A stretch of DNA of 27,232 nt from an uncultured Bacteroidia bacterium (GCA_902795785.1 CADBMK010000131.1:1-27232), one strand, 5' to 3'. Positions 7,595 through 16,410 are shown, counted from the first letter of the stretch. Notes: generated by a model from the letters alone, not told the origin. Numbers and translations are program-made.

Positions 7595-8591
7595 ACTGGC
7601 CTGGAAAGTTGTAACGGTTACGACAGCGGTATTTGCCGCCGTCGGCTTCCTTACGGGCATAACCACGCCGAAGACCTACACCGCGGCCGGTATACTGGCC
7701 CCGGAGGTGGTGAACCGCCAGCTTCCGCTCAAGACCCTTACCGGACTTTCCGGAGACGTCGTTGGACACGCTGCCAATTATTCGTCTGATGCAGTCAAGA
7801 TTTATTTCTATCCAACCATAGTAACGTCCACGCCTTTTCTGCTGAAACTCCTGAAAACGCCGGTTACGACTTCGAATGGACTTGATCTCACCCTTGAGGA
7901 GTATCTTGACCATCATCAGAAGTCCTCTCTGGTGTCAAAGATCAAGGAGGTGCCAAGGAAGATTCTTCCAAAAAAGAAAAAGGACGTGGCGGTGTCTGAT
8001 TCCCTTGCCGGTTCGGAGGAGGTATATTATATCCCTGAGGAACTCTACGACAAGACCACCGACCTTTGCGGCGGCATCATTATCGGAGTCAATCACAGAA
8101 ATAGAAAAATTACGTGCGGATTCACGTGTCAGGATCCCCTTGTGGCCTACCAGGTCTGCAGGACCATCATAGAGATGCTTGACAACTATATCCGTGACTA
8201 CAGAAGGAGCAAGTTTGAGGAACTCTACGTCTTCCTTCAGGAATATGTCGGCTCCAAGAGGCAGGAAGCCCTCCAGGCCCAGGCCCGGTATGCTGCATAT
8301 GCCGATGCCCATCTCGGAATCCATACCGAGGAGGCGGCGGAAGAAATGATTTCCCTTGAAGCGGAAAAGAATCTTGCAGTGGATGTTCTCATGGAGGTGG
8401 AGGCAACCATAGAACTGGTGCGTCTCAGAATGGAAAAGCCGGCTCCTGTATTCGAGGTTATCAATCCTCCGTTCCTCCCTGTACGCGCTTCAGGACCTAC
8501 CCCGTGGCGTGACGCCCTTGCTCTTGGCATTCTTGGCCTCATCATTTCCGGCTCGGTTGTTTTTCTTGAAGACAAACTGTTCCGAAAATGA
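7587..8591 (+). CDS. Wzz-type polysaccharide chain-length determinant (second of two)
   Basis: This 334-residue paralogue of the preceding protein has transmembrane helices at about residues 4-25 and 309-327, a periplasmic domain between, and a proline-rich lead into the second helix (NPPFLPVRASGPTPW). Corresponding motifs include STPFLLKLLKTPV and ARYAAYADAH. A basic run (PKKKKDV) near residue 130 aligns with the RNKDR part of the first copy. The start overlaps the first copy by eight bases and the stop overlaps the polymerase start by four (ATGA), which points to coupled translation. Two Wzz copies side by side suggest either a mixed oligomer or two length settings; that is inference. Confidence 0.87.
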   Translation: MNKLAWKVVTVTTAVFAAVGFLTGITTPKTYTAAGILAPEVVNRQLPLKTLTGLSGDVVGHAANYSSDAVKIYFYPTIVTSTPFLLKLLKTPVTTSNGLDLTLEEYLDHHQKSSLVSKIKEVPRKILPKKKKDVAVSDSLAGSEEVYYIPEELYDKTTDLCGGIIIGVNHRNRKITCGFTCQDPLVAYQVCRTIIEMLDNYIRDYRRSKFEELYVFLQEYVGSKRQEALQAQARYAAYADAHLGIHTEEAAEEMISLEAEKNLAVDVLMEVEATIELVRLRMEKPAPVFEVINPPFLPVRASGPTPWRDALALGILGLIISGSVVFLEDKLFRK

Positions 8592-9733
8592 GCGCAGTAA
8601 TCCTGGAATTGTTGATTCTGATGTTTTTCGTTCTCGCGAGCGTTCTCGTGAAAAAGGAAAACAGGTTCTTCATACTCGGGGCCTTCCTCATATTCTGCTT
8701 CATGTCCCTCAAGAACTTCCATCCTTCGATGGTGGATATCAATATGGAGGACATGGTCCAGTACATTGATTTCTATATGGGAGATCCGGATTCAATGTAT
8801 GGAATTCCGCTTGACAAGGATTCGGAAATAGAACCGGGGCTCGGCCTGGTCTGCAAGGCCCTTGGCTTCCTGCCTAAATCCGAGTTCTTCTTTGTCCTGG
8901 TTATGAGGCTCATCTGCCTGGTTCCCGTGTTCTATGCCATATGGAAACATTCATACCAGAAATGCGGCAGCCTTTTCCTTCTTCTCACTATGCCGGGCCT
9001 CTTCCTGGTGGAGATGATCACCCTCAGGCAGGCGCTTGCGATGTCCTGTATGATGATGGCTGTCCTGGTCTGGCTGGAGAGACCTAAATATTGGCTTGCC
9101 TGGGCGCTTTTTGCCCTCGGCTATGCGTCAATTACGCACAGCACGTCCCTTGTGGCTTTACCTCTTCTGGTTGCTATATACTTCATACCGTTCCATAGGT
9201 ATGTCTTTGCTTCGGCGCTCCTGCTTTCAGGAGTCTTGGCCGGCATTTTCGCCTCCCGTATAGCCGGCGCCTTCGTCTCCGTTTTCGCTCCGCTAGAGTC
9301 TTTGAGCCGAATGACGGATTATGTGGTGTTTGAAACGTACTCTACGGGCGAGGACAGTCCGCTTCTTTTCCTGGGCTATGCCGTCATCGGAATGGCCTTT
9401 GTCTGGTTTGCCGACCAGAAGGACAGCCGCCATATCTTTTTTGTGAAGACTATGTCCGCGGCTATATTCATATTCAATATTCTTGGCCGTTATCCGCTTG
9501 TGGACCGTCTGACGGCACCTCTCTTCTTTATTGGACTCGTGGGCGCTTTCCCAAGGAGGGACGACGGCGTCGAGACTCCTCCATACAGAAGACTCAGTTT
9601 CTGGGTGTTCCTCGGCTGCATGGGCTTCCTCTTTATGAAGGACTATCTCATATATTCCGCCGACAAGGGACCGTTCCAGCCTTATCATTTCATTTTTGAA
9701 AAACCTGTGTTATGGATGTTTCAGTCATTATAG
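8588..9733 (+). CDS. EpsG/Wzy-type polysaccharide polymerase
   Basis: This 381-residue protein is mostly membrane-embedded, with roughly nine or ten hydrophobic helices starting with ILELLILMFFVLASVLV. It carries EpsG-family signatures: a charged periplasmic loop after the second helix (DINMEDMVQYIDFY), LRQALAMS in a central helix and HSTSLVALPLLV further on. EpsG-type proteins are thought to join lipid-linked repeat units in the periplasm. Its place after two Wzz genes and before glycosyltransferases supports the polymerase role over a flippase, since it lacks the 12-helix layout of MATE/MVF flippases. It overlaps the previous gene by four bases and the next by 22. Confidence 0.85.
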   Translation: MSAVILELLILMFFVLASVLVKKENRFFILGAFLIFCFMSLKNFHPSMVDINMEDMVQYIDFYMGDPDSMYGIPLDKDSEIEPGLGLVCKALGFLPKSEFFFVLVMRLICLVPVFYAIWKHSYQKCGSLFLLLTMPGLFLVEMITLRQALAMSCMMMAVLVWLERPKYWLAWALFALGYASITHSTSLVALPLLVAIYFIPFHRYVFASALLLSGVLAGIFASRIAGAFVSVFAPLESLSRMTDYVVFETYSTGEDSPLLFLGYAVIGMAFVWFADQKDSRHIFFVKTMSAAIFIFNILGRYPLVDRLTAPLFFIGLVGAFPRRDDGVETPPYRRLSFWVFLGCMGFLFMKDYLIYSADKGPFQPYHFIFEKPVLWMFQSL

Positions 9734-10587
9734 TCAACTACAATACGCTGGAACTTTCAAATAAATGCATTTCCAGCATAATAGAACATACTTCAGGGAT
9801 TGAATACGAGATTATCCTGGTTGACAACGCGTCAACTGACGGAAGCGGGGAAGCATTTGCCCGTGATTCAAGGATAAGGTTCATAGAGGCTGGAGGAAAC
9901 CTCGGTTTTGGAAAGGCCAACAACCTGGGCCTGCAGAGTGCGAAGGGTGATTTCATATTCTTCCTGAATTCGGATACTGTCCTTAAGGACAACGTAATCT
10001 ATAAGCTCTGGGATTTCACCCGCTTCAGGTTTGATGTCGGAGGAGTTGGAACCCTCCTGCTTGGCCCCGATGGCCGAAGGACACATTCGTTCGGATTCTT
10101 CCTTCCTCCGTCCAGGATGATAGGGCTTATGGGCCATAATCTTCTCACCCACCTGACGGGACGCCCGATCAGAACGGTGGAGAGGGACTGCGGAATCAAA
10201 GTGACTACGCCGATGAAGGTGGATTATGTGACCGGAGCCGACCTGTTCGTGGCCAGAAGGGTATTGGACAGGGCGGGAGCCTTCGACCCTGACTTCTTCC
10301 TTTACTGCGAGGAGACTGAGATGCAGATGCGCTGGCACAGGGCCGGATATGACAATTATGTGCTTCCGATAGAGGATATCATCCATTACGAGGGAGCCAG
10401 TTCCTCAGGGAAGAACAGCGTGAAGAAAAGGAAGACTGTGGCTGACAGTTATCTGCTGTATTATCGAAAAACCGAAACGCTCCCGGTCTTCATCCTTTTT
10501 GCCGTAGCCTTTTTCATTGTCAATCTTCCTTTGTATTTTAAAGCCTGGATCATTAAACTGACCGGCAAAAGCAGTATATTTGATTGA
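9712..10587 (+). CDS. Family 2 glycosyltransferase (GT-A fold)
   Basis: The 291-residue protein begins MDVSVIIVNYNT, the usual opening of GT2 enzymes, followed by the nucleotide-binding DNASTDGSG and the FLNSDT metal-binding region (the DxD-equivalent). The acceptor-side segment FFLYCEETEMQMRW carries the likely base. This pattern resembles WbbL-like rhamnosyltransferases, though the sugar cannot be read from sequence. A hydrophobic helix near residues 258-276 (LPVFILFAVAFFIVN) would anchor it to the inner membrane, where it would add a sugar to the lipid-linked repeat unit. It starts 22 bases inside the polymerase gene. After it comes the widest gap of the locus, 23 bases. Confidence 0.9.
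   Translation: MDVSVIIVNYNTLELSNKCISSIIEHTSGIEYEIILVDNASTDGSGEAFARDSRIRFIEAGGNLGFGKANNLGLQSAKGDFIFFLNSDTVLKDNVIYKLWDFTRFRFDVGGVGTLLLGPDGRRTHSFGFFLPPSRMIGLMGHNLLTHLTGRPIRTVERDCGIKVTTPMKVDYVTGADLFVARRVLDRAGAFDPDFFLYCEETEMQMRWHRAGYDNYVLPIEDIIHYEGASSSGKNSVKKRKTVADSYLLYYRKTETLPVFILFAVAFFIVNLPLYFKAWIIKLTGKSSIFD
10575..10582 (+). promoter_or_regulatory. Candidate internal -7 promoter element
   Basis: TATATTTG fits the TAnnTTTG consensus and lies at the very end of the GT2 gene, 28 bases before the next ATG at 10611. It is next to the only intergenic gap over 20 bases in the polysaccharide locus. The position for a -33 box (10552-10555) reads ATTA, not TTTG, so the call is weak. Confidence 0.35.
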
Positions 10588-10610
10588 TCGGAACTTAATC
10601 GCAGCCATTT

Positions 10611-11705
10611 ATGAAGATAATGCATATATGCCAGATGACAGGTGGCGTCTCAGTGTATGTCCGCAATACCATACAGGCTGCGGACGGGCGCCTTGACTTT
10701 GTCATCGTCCATGGAAAGCGTGACAAGTGCCGTCCGGTATATTCCGGCGTAAAGGCTGTTCCGGAAATTACCGTAGAACTGACCGAGGAGTTTAACATCC
10801 TGCGGGATATCAGGGCCCTGATCCAGACTGTGAATGCAATCAAGAGGGAGCGTCCGGATGTTATCCACTGCCACGCCTTCAAGGGAGGCCTGATAGGCCG
10901 AATCGCAGGCTGGCTCACGGGTACCAGGACATTTTTCACCCCGCATGCGTTTTCCTTCCTGAAGGGGAAGAACACCCATCAGAGGCGGTTCTTCAAGATA
11001 ATAGAAAGGCTCACCAAGTTCGACGCCAGGCTTCTGGCATGCAGCGGCTCCGAGCAGGTCCTTGCAAAGAATTATGTGAAGTATCCTCATTACAGATGTA
11101 TGGTGTGGCATAATTCCGCGCCGGAACCTGTAATTGATCCTGAGGAGACTACGCTCCCTATTCCCAAGAGGCCTTTCATTCTTTTCATAGGACGTCCTTC
11201 GGCCCAGAAGAATCCGCTTCTTTTTGTTGAGGTGGCCCAGAAGATCCGTAATCAGAAGCCTGACAGCTACTTTATAATGCTAGGCCTTGGCATCCGTTCG
11301 GCGGCTTTCAAGAGGGTTCAGAAAGCAATTGAGGAAAAGGGACTCGTAAAGTCCGTTAAAATCCTCAACTGGGCGGACCACGACGATGCCCTGAATTATC
11401 TCAGGAATTCCCTTTTCTATGTTTCGGTTTCAAGGTACGAAGGGCTTTCGTTCTCAATCGTTGAGGCCATGTCACTCGGAAAGCCGGTTGTGGCAACCAA
11501 CGTTCCGGGCAACAACGACTGCGTGAAGGACGGAGTGACAGGTTTCCTTGCTGACGACGCCGATTCACTGGCGGCAGCATCGATCAGGCTGCTTGAAGAC
11601 GAAGAACTCAGGCGAAAGATGGGACAGGCCGGCCACGATTTCTACGAATCGTCATTCAATATCCATAAGAGAATAGGTTTACTGGAAGATATTTACAAGC
11701 GATGA
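10611..11705 (+). CDS. Family 4 glycosyltransferase (GT-B fold)
   Basis: The 364-residue protein has the two Rossmann-like halves of GT4 enzymes. The N-terminal half opens MKIMHICQMTGGVSVYV and includes VIHCHAFKGGLIGR; the C-terminal half begins near residue 185 (FILFIGRPSAQKNP) and holds the EX7E motif EGLSFSIVE at residues 277-285, which binds the donor nucleotide sugar. GPVVAT-type glycine and proline features follow (GKPVVATNVPGNND). It would add a sugar to the lipid-linked repeat unit on the cytoplasmic face. Its stop overlaps the next start as ATGA. Donor and acceptor cannot be told from sequence. Confidence 0.92.
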   Translation: MKIMHICQMTGGVSVYVRNTIQAADGRLDFVIVHGKRDKCRPVYSGVKAVPEITVELTEEFNILRDIRALIQTVNAIKRERPDVIHCHAFKGGLIGRIAGWLTGTRTFFTPHAFSFLKGKNTHQRRFFKIIERLTKFDARLLACSGSEQVLAKNYVKYPHYRCMVWHNSAPEPVIDPEETTLPIPKRPFILFIGRPSAQKNPLLFVEVAQKIRNQKPDSYFIMLGLGIRSAAFKRVQKAIEEKGLVKSVKILNWADHDDALNYLRNSLFYVSVSRYEGLSFSIVEAMSLGKPVVATNVPGNNDCVKDGVTGFLADDADSLAAASIRLLEDEELRRKMGQAGHDFYESSFNIHKRIGLLEDIYKR

Positions 11706-13111
11706 ACAAGGATACGTTTAAAACCAAGGAAGTCAGAGCCTACAAGATTCCTATACTGGTCGTTGACCTGTTTCTGGAACTTGCTTGCTTTTTGTATCTG
11801 CGTTCTGTCTTCAATTTTGAACAGACCCGTGACCTGATTCTCCTGAAGAACAGGAGTATCTATTTCATAGTCATCAGTTCCATTATGGCGTCCCTTATCT
11901 GCAGGATGAGGCTCAGTGAGAGGGGAGCGGGCCTTCGCTCAGTCGTTACCCAGGCCCTGAGTTCGTCTCTCCTCACCATCCTGATATTCGCCATTTCCAA
12001 TCATGTTCTCTTCAATTTCTTCGCAGGACGCTTCTATTTCCTTCTTGGAGTTTCCCTTGCTGTCATCCTTTTCCTGTGGTATTCAGTTGTGTTGAAACTT
12101 ATCCGTCTTGCAAGAAAATTCGGACGCAACAGGGTTCACTGCGTAATAGTGGGCTCCGACGAGGTGGCTCTCAAACTCTTCAGGGAACTTACCGAGGGCT
12201 ATGCCTACGTGGATTACAAGGTGCTGGGCTTCCTGACGGACCAGCCTGAAAACCTTCCGTCGAATGCCACCTGTCTCGGACCGGTGTCCGATACGGAGAA
12301 GTTCCTGTCCTCCAACAAGGTGCACAATGTGTATTGCAGCATAAACCCTGCAACCAATACCGCCCTGGTGAATTCCATCATCAAGGTCTGCGAGAATCTC
12401 TTTATAGACTTTTTCTATCTGCCAAATATGGACGGCTATGTGCGCCGTTCCCTCACATACTCGGAACTTGGAAGCGTAACCATCGTGAACCTTAGGGAGG
12501 AACCGCTTGCAAATCCGCTCAACGCCCTGATGAAGAGAACGTTTGACGTTCTGTTCTCGGGCTTCCTGCTGTGTACCCTGTTCCCGTTTATCTTCGTATT
12601 CGTATTCATCGGAACAAAACTTTCGTCTCCGGGACCCGTTTTCTTCGTCCAGGAACGCACGGGCTACAGGGGCAGGTCCTTCAAGATGCTCAAATTCCGT
12701 TCGATGCGCGTCAATGCCGATGCCGACAGGCTCCAGGCCACTGAAGACGACCCGAGAAAGACCCGCTTCGGCAATTTCCTCCGCAAATCCAGCATCGACG
12801 AGCTGCCTCAGCTCATCAATGTCTTTTTGGGAGATATGTCCATCGTCGGTCCGCGTCCTCACATGCTCTATCATACGGAGCTTTATTCCAAGTATATTGA
12901 CGAATATCTCGTCCGCCATATGGTTAAGCCCGGCCTTACCGGTTGGGCCCAGATCAACGGCTGCCGCGGTGAGACCAAAAACAACGAGCAGATGGCCGAC
13001 CGCGTCCGCCACGATATCTGGTACATCGAGCACTGGTCTTTTGCCCTTGACCTGAAGATTATCGCCCTCACAATCATAAAATCCATTTCCGGAGATGAAC
13101 AGGCGTACTAA
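11702..13111 (+). CDS. Initiating polyprenyl phosphoglycosyltransferase (WbaP/WcaJ type)
   Basis: This 469-residue protein should start each repeat unit by moving a sugar phosphate from a UDP-sugar to undecaprenyl phosphate. The N-terminal third holds about four transmembrane helices (to residue 135). A Rossmann-like domain follows (VHCVIVGSDEVALKLF). The C-terminal catalytic domain opens with the re-entrant helix (KRTFDVLFSGFLLCTLFPF) and carries KFRSMR, the catalytic Asp366-Glu367 pair in SSIDELPQL, and GDMSIVGPRP. KPGLTGWAQINGCRGET is the usual C-terminal signature. The substrate sugar is unknown; glucose, galactose and related sugars are all possible. It overlaps the previous gene by four bases and the next by 17. 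Its position late in the locus, after two glycosyltransferases, is unremarkable. Confidence 0.94.
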   Translation: MNKDTFKTKEVRAYKIPILVVDLFLELACFLYLRSVFNFEQTRDLILLKNRSIYFIVISSIMASLICRMRLSERGAGLRSVVTQALSSSLLTILIFAISNHVLFNFFAGRFYFLLGVSLAVILFLWYSVVLKLIRLARKFGRNRVHCVIVGSDEVALKLFRELTEGYAYVDYKVLGFLTDQPENLPSNATCLGPVSDTEKFLSSNKVHNVYCSINPATNTALVNSIIKVCENLFIDFFYLPNMDGYVRRSLTYSELGSVTIVNLREEPLANPLNALMKRTFDVLFSGFLLCTLFPFIFVFVFIGTKLSSPGPVFFVQERTGYRGRSFKMLKFRSMRVNADADRLQATEDDPRKTRFGNFLRKSSIDELPQLINVFLGDMSIVGPRPHMLYHTELYSKYIDEYLVRHMVKPGLTGWAQINGCRGETKNNEQMADRVRHDIWYIEHWSFALDLKIIALTIIKSISGDEQAY

Positions 13112-14213
13112 AACCATAGCGGTCGACTGCAGACCCTTTACCGTTCCCCTTACGGGAATCGGAAGTTTCCTCAGAAACGCCCTTGATACCTTTATCAGGG
13201 TTCATCCCGAGATGAGGATCATCCTTTTCTCCCCGGTGCCTTTCCACGAATCCCTTGCCAGGGACTATTCCAAATTCGGGAACGTGGAGGTGATAGTGGA
13301 GCCATTTATCTCCCCAAAGAACCTTCAGATAGTCTGGTACGGCATCAAACTGCCGTTCCTGCTTCACAAGTTTAATGTTGACGTACTCTATACGGCCCAG
13401 CCTCAGCTTCCTCTTTTCTTCCTTTCAAGAATCAGGAAGGTGATTACCGTGCACGATGTGGTGAACATTGAGTTTGCCGACACGATGACCTTCTCAAACA
13501 GGCTTCTGAACAAGGTGTTCTTTTCCCGTTCCCTGAGGAAGGCGGACGCCCTGTGGTTCAATTCCGAGTATACCAAAGGCAAGGTCCTGGCATATTACCC
13601 GAAATTGTCCTCCAAGCCTAACATCGTAGGGCTTTCAATCAATACGGAACTTTTCCGCCGTCAGGGCCTGAGCCCTGAACAGAAACGTGCCGTCCTGGCT
13701 GCCCACGGGGTTACGGACGGAAGGACTATCCTTTTTGTGGGTAGCCTTGAGCCGAGGAAGAACCTGACGTTCCTTCTTTCTCTTATGCCGGAACTTTACA
13801 GAAGGGGAGTCAGGCTTCTTGTGGTTGGAGCAAGGGGCTGGAAGAATTCCGATATCGCCGCTTTCGTCCAGAATCCGTCCTTTCCTAAGGAGAGCACGGT
13901 CTTCTGCGGCTATGTGTCGGACGAGGAACTGGTAAAACTCTACAACAGCGTGGACTGCTTTGTGAGCACCTCCAGGAACGAGGGCTTCGGAATGCCTCAG
14001 CTGGAGGCGATGTTCTGCGGCTGCCCAGTCGTGTCTCCGAACAATTCCGCCATGACGGAGGTCGTTGGGGGACGAGGAATGCTGATTGACGGATGGGACA
14101 GGGACCATTGGGTTGACAGGATCCTTTCCTGCCTTGACGGGAATCATTCTGAACCGGATTTGAGCGGCTTCTCGTGGCCGGCAATTATTGACAGGTTTGA
14201 CACTTTGATATGA
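13095..14213 (+). CDS. Family 4 glycosyltransferase (second GT4)
   Basis: The 372-residue protein is a GT-B glycosyltransferase of the mannosyltransferase-like group. The N-terminal half includes TGIGSFLRNALDTF and VITVHDVVNIEF; the C-terminal half includes ILFVGSLEPRKNLTFLL and the EX7E motif in NEGFGMPQLEAMFCGCPVV, followed by a TEVVGGRGMLID tail. It resembles the N-terminal half of the next gene product more than the first GT4 in layout, so the two may share ancestry. It starts 17 bases inside the phosphoglycosyltransferase gene and its stop overlaps the next ATG by four bases. The donor sugar is not readable. Confidence 0.92.
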   Translation: MNRRTKTIAVDCRPFTVPLTGIGSFLRNALDTFIRVHPEMRIILFSPVPFHESLARDYSKFGNVEVIVEPFISPKNLQIVWYGIKLPFLLHKFNVDVLYTAQPQLPLFFLSRIRKVITVHDVVNIEFADTMTFSNRLLNKVFFSRSLRKADALWFNSEYTKGKVLAYYPKLSSKPNIVGLSINTELFRRQGLSPEQKRAVLAAHGVTDGRTILFVGSLEPRKNLTFLLSLMPELYRRGVRLLVVGARGWKNSDIAAFVQNPSFPKESTVFCGYVSDEELVKLYNSVDCFVSTSRNEGFGMPQLEAMFCGCPVVSPNNSAMTEVVGGRGMLIDGWDRDHWVDRILSCLDGNHSEPDLSGFSWPAIIDRFDTLI

Positions 14214-16351
14214 TATATATAAACGCCAGATTTTTATCTCAGAAAATCACGGGGGTACAGCGCTTCGCCGTAGAAGTGAGCCGTGAGCTGAAGAAGATAT
14301 ATGGAGAGGAGGTGATACTTCTGGCTCCGCATAACGTGATTTATCCTGACATAGTCAAAGAACTTGGCGTCAGGATAATAGGGAAAAGGACCGGATACGG
14401 ATGGGAGCAGATGGAACTGCCGGAGTATCTGAAGGAGAAGGGCCGCCCGCTTCTTCTGAATCTCTGCAACCTGGGCCCTCTGAATTATCCAAACTCGGCT
14501 GTCGTAGTACACGACATAGCCTGGAAAAGATTCCCTGAGTCCTATTCGGCCGCCTTTGTAAGGACCTATCGTTTCCTTCTTCCAAAACTATGCAGGCGTG
14601 CCAACCATGTGTTTACGGTGAGCGAGTTCTCAAAGAAGGAAATCTGCACGGAATTCAGCCTTCCTCAGGATAAAGTCAGCGTGGTGTACAGCGGCGTGAC
14701 TCCGGTGTTCAGGCACGTGGAGGATGAGGCTCTGCGCGGGGAGAACTATATCCTTGCAGTCTCCTCCCTGAAGGCCAACAAGAATTTCGGCTTCGTGGTG
14801 AAGAATTTCGACAGGATTGCAGCCAGGGTTCCCGGCCTTAAACTCTATATCATCGGAGACCTCGAATCCAAGTCGTTCTCAAAGGTCAATCTTAAGGAAC
14901 TGCGTTCCAATCCATCAGTCAGGCTTCTTGGAAGGGTGAGTGACGAGGACCTGGTAAGATATTACTCCAATGCCAGGGCCTTCGTTTTTCCATCCCTCTT
15001 CGAGGGATTCGGCCTTCCTGTGCTGGAGGCTCAGGCCTGCGGCTGCCCGGTGGTATCGTCAAATACGTCGTCCCTGCCTGAGGTGCTGGGTGACAGCGCC
15101 GTATTCTTTGACCCGCTGAATGACGATGACTTTGTGGAGAAGGTTGTGTCCAGCCTTGACAAGCCTCTGAAAAGCAAGGCGGCGGCCAATCTGGCAAGGT
15201 TCTCCTGGAAGAATACCGCTGCTTCGATGAGCACCGTTATTGACCGTCTTGAGGGCAAGGCGTTCAAGAAATTCTTTTTTGGAATGCTGCGTTACGGCCT
15301 CGGGCTGTCGGACAGCGTGGGCGTGGAAACGGACGATGTGGCGCTTTATCTTAAGAGTCATCGAAAGAAACTCACAGGCTATTTCAAATATCAGGGAATT
15401 CCGGCCATTATGTATGACGCCATGGACAAACTTGTCCAGAACGGAATGCAGTTGGATGCGGAAACCAAACTGGCATATATGAATCCGGCCATAAAGTCGG
15501 AAAAATCATATCGGAAGATGGCTATGGCCATCTCATCCCTGGCATCGAAGTTCTCCGACGCCGGAATCAGGACTATGCTCCTGAAGGGATTGGGAGTGAG
15601 CCTTTATTATCCTGTCCCGAACCACCGTCCCAGCGGTGATATGGACATCTGGCTTTTCGGCCGCCAGACGGACGGAGACGAGATTGTGCGCAGGGAAGGA
15701 ATAAAGGTGAGTTACGCACTGGAACATCATTCCACCTTCAGTTATATGGGCATCGAAGTTGAGAACCACAGTGAATTCTTCAATGTGGCCTCAATCAAGT
15801 CCAACGGCCATTTCCACAGCATCCTGGTAAAGGCTGCCGAGGAGTCGGAACCCTATGACCTTCCTGACGGAACCAGGATTTACCTGCCTTCTCCGGCCTT
15901 CAACGCAATCTTCCTGCTCCGCCATATGGGAACCCATTTCGCGCCAATGGAAATGCGTCTGCGTCAGGTGCTCGACTGGGGCTTTTTCGTGAAAGCCTGC
16001 GGGTCCAGACTTGACTGGAACAGCCTGATGAAATTCTATAAGGAAGAGAACCTCTACGTGTTCTTCACGATAATCAACGCCATCTGTTTCGATTATCTGG
16101 GATTTGACAGGAATCTCTTCCCTGACTGTCCTTATGACAGGGAACTGGAAGAGAGGGTGCTGAGGGAAATCCTCCATCCTGAGTTCAATGAAAAGAGACC
16201 GGCATCCCTTATAAGACTTCTCCCTTGGAAATGGCGCAGGTGGAGGGCCAACCTATGGAAGCACCGTCTGGTGTACAAGGACACTCCTTTGATGGTGTTC
16301 TTCACCCAGATGACAAGCCACATCATGAAACCGAAATCATTCAGGATGTAA
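14210..16351 (+). CDS. Fusion: family 4 glycosyltransferase plus NTP_transf_5-like nucleotidyltransferase
   Basis: This 713-residue protein joins two domains. Residues 1 to about 350 are a complete GT4: TGVQRFAVEVSREL at the N terminus, AVVVHDIAWKRFPES, SLKANKNFGFVVKN, then EGFGLPVLEAQACGCPVV with the EX7E motif and a DPLNDDDFV end. From about residue 355 it resembles the NTP_transf_5 family: a helical lead, LLKGLGVSLYYPVP near residue 455, and SGDMDIWLF with Asp477 and Asp479 as a likely metal-binding pair. Glu518 in VENHSEF may be the third carboxylate. The frame is continuous with no stop, so this is one polypeptide. It is the last gene of the locus. The second domain's substrate is unknown; its presence suggests glycan or protein modification, which is inference. 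Confidence 0.87.
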   Translation: MIYINARFLSQKITGVQRFAVEVSRELKKIYGEEVILLAPHNVIYPDIVKELGVRIIGKRTGYGWEQMELPEYLKEKGRPLLLNLCNLGPLNYPNSAVVVHDIAWKRFPESYSAAFVRTYRFLLPKLCRRANHVFTVSEFSKKEICTEFSLPQDKVSVVYSGVTPVFRHVEDEALRGENYILAVSSLKANKNFGFVVKNFDRIAARVPGLKLYIIGDLESKSFSKVNLKELRSNPSVRLLGRVSDEDLVRYYSNARAFVFPSLFEGFGLPVLEAQACGCPVVSSNTSSLPEVLGDSAVFFDPLNDDDFVEKVVSSLDKPLKSKAAANLARFSWKNTAASMSTVIDRLEGKAFKKFFFGMLRYGLGLSDSVGVETDDVALYLKSHRKKLTGYFKYQGIPAIMYDAMDKLVQNGMQLDAETKLAYMNPAIKSEKSYRKMAMAISSLASKFSDAGIRTMLLKGLGVSLYYPVPNHRPSGDMDIWLFGRQTDGDEIVRREGIKVSYALEHHSTFSYMGIEVENHSEFFNVASIKSNGHFHSILVKAAEESEPYDLPDGTRIYLPSPAFNAIFLLRHMGTHFAPMEMRLRQVLDWGFFVKACGSRLDWNSLMKFYKEENLYVFFTIINAICFDYLGFDRNLFPDCPYDRELEERVLREILHPEFNEKRPASLIRLLPWKWRRWRANLWKHRLVYKDTPLMVFFTQMTSHIMKPKSFRM

Positions 16352-16358
16352 GACGAAA

Positions 16359-16384
16359 AAAGCAGACCCGTAAGGATCTGCTTT
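16359..16384. terminator. Hairpin terminator between the polysaccharide locus and rpmH
   Basis: AAAGCAGACC (16359-16368) pairs with GGATCTGCTTT (16374-16384) around a CGTAA loop, with one bulged base. On the minus strand the hairpin is followed by six T residues, a classical intrinsic terminator for rpmH. On the plus strand it begins seven bases after the stop of the last polysaccharide gene, but the following T-run is poorer. It probably works in both directions. Confidence 0.8.
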
Positions 16385-16410
16385 ATCTTTCTATGAAAGG
16401 GGGTTGATTA

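Noticed and set aside
12083..13117. A 344-codon open frame on the minus strand
   Set aside because: It lies opposite the phosphoglycosyltransferase, whose catalytic motifs are clear. The minus-strand translation has no recognisable domain and is explained by codon bias of the real gene.
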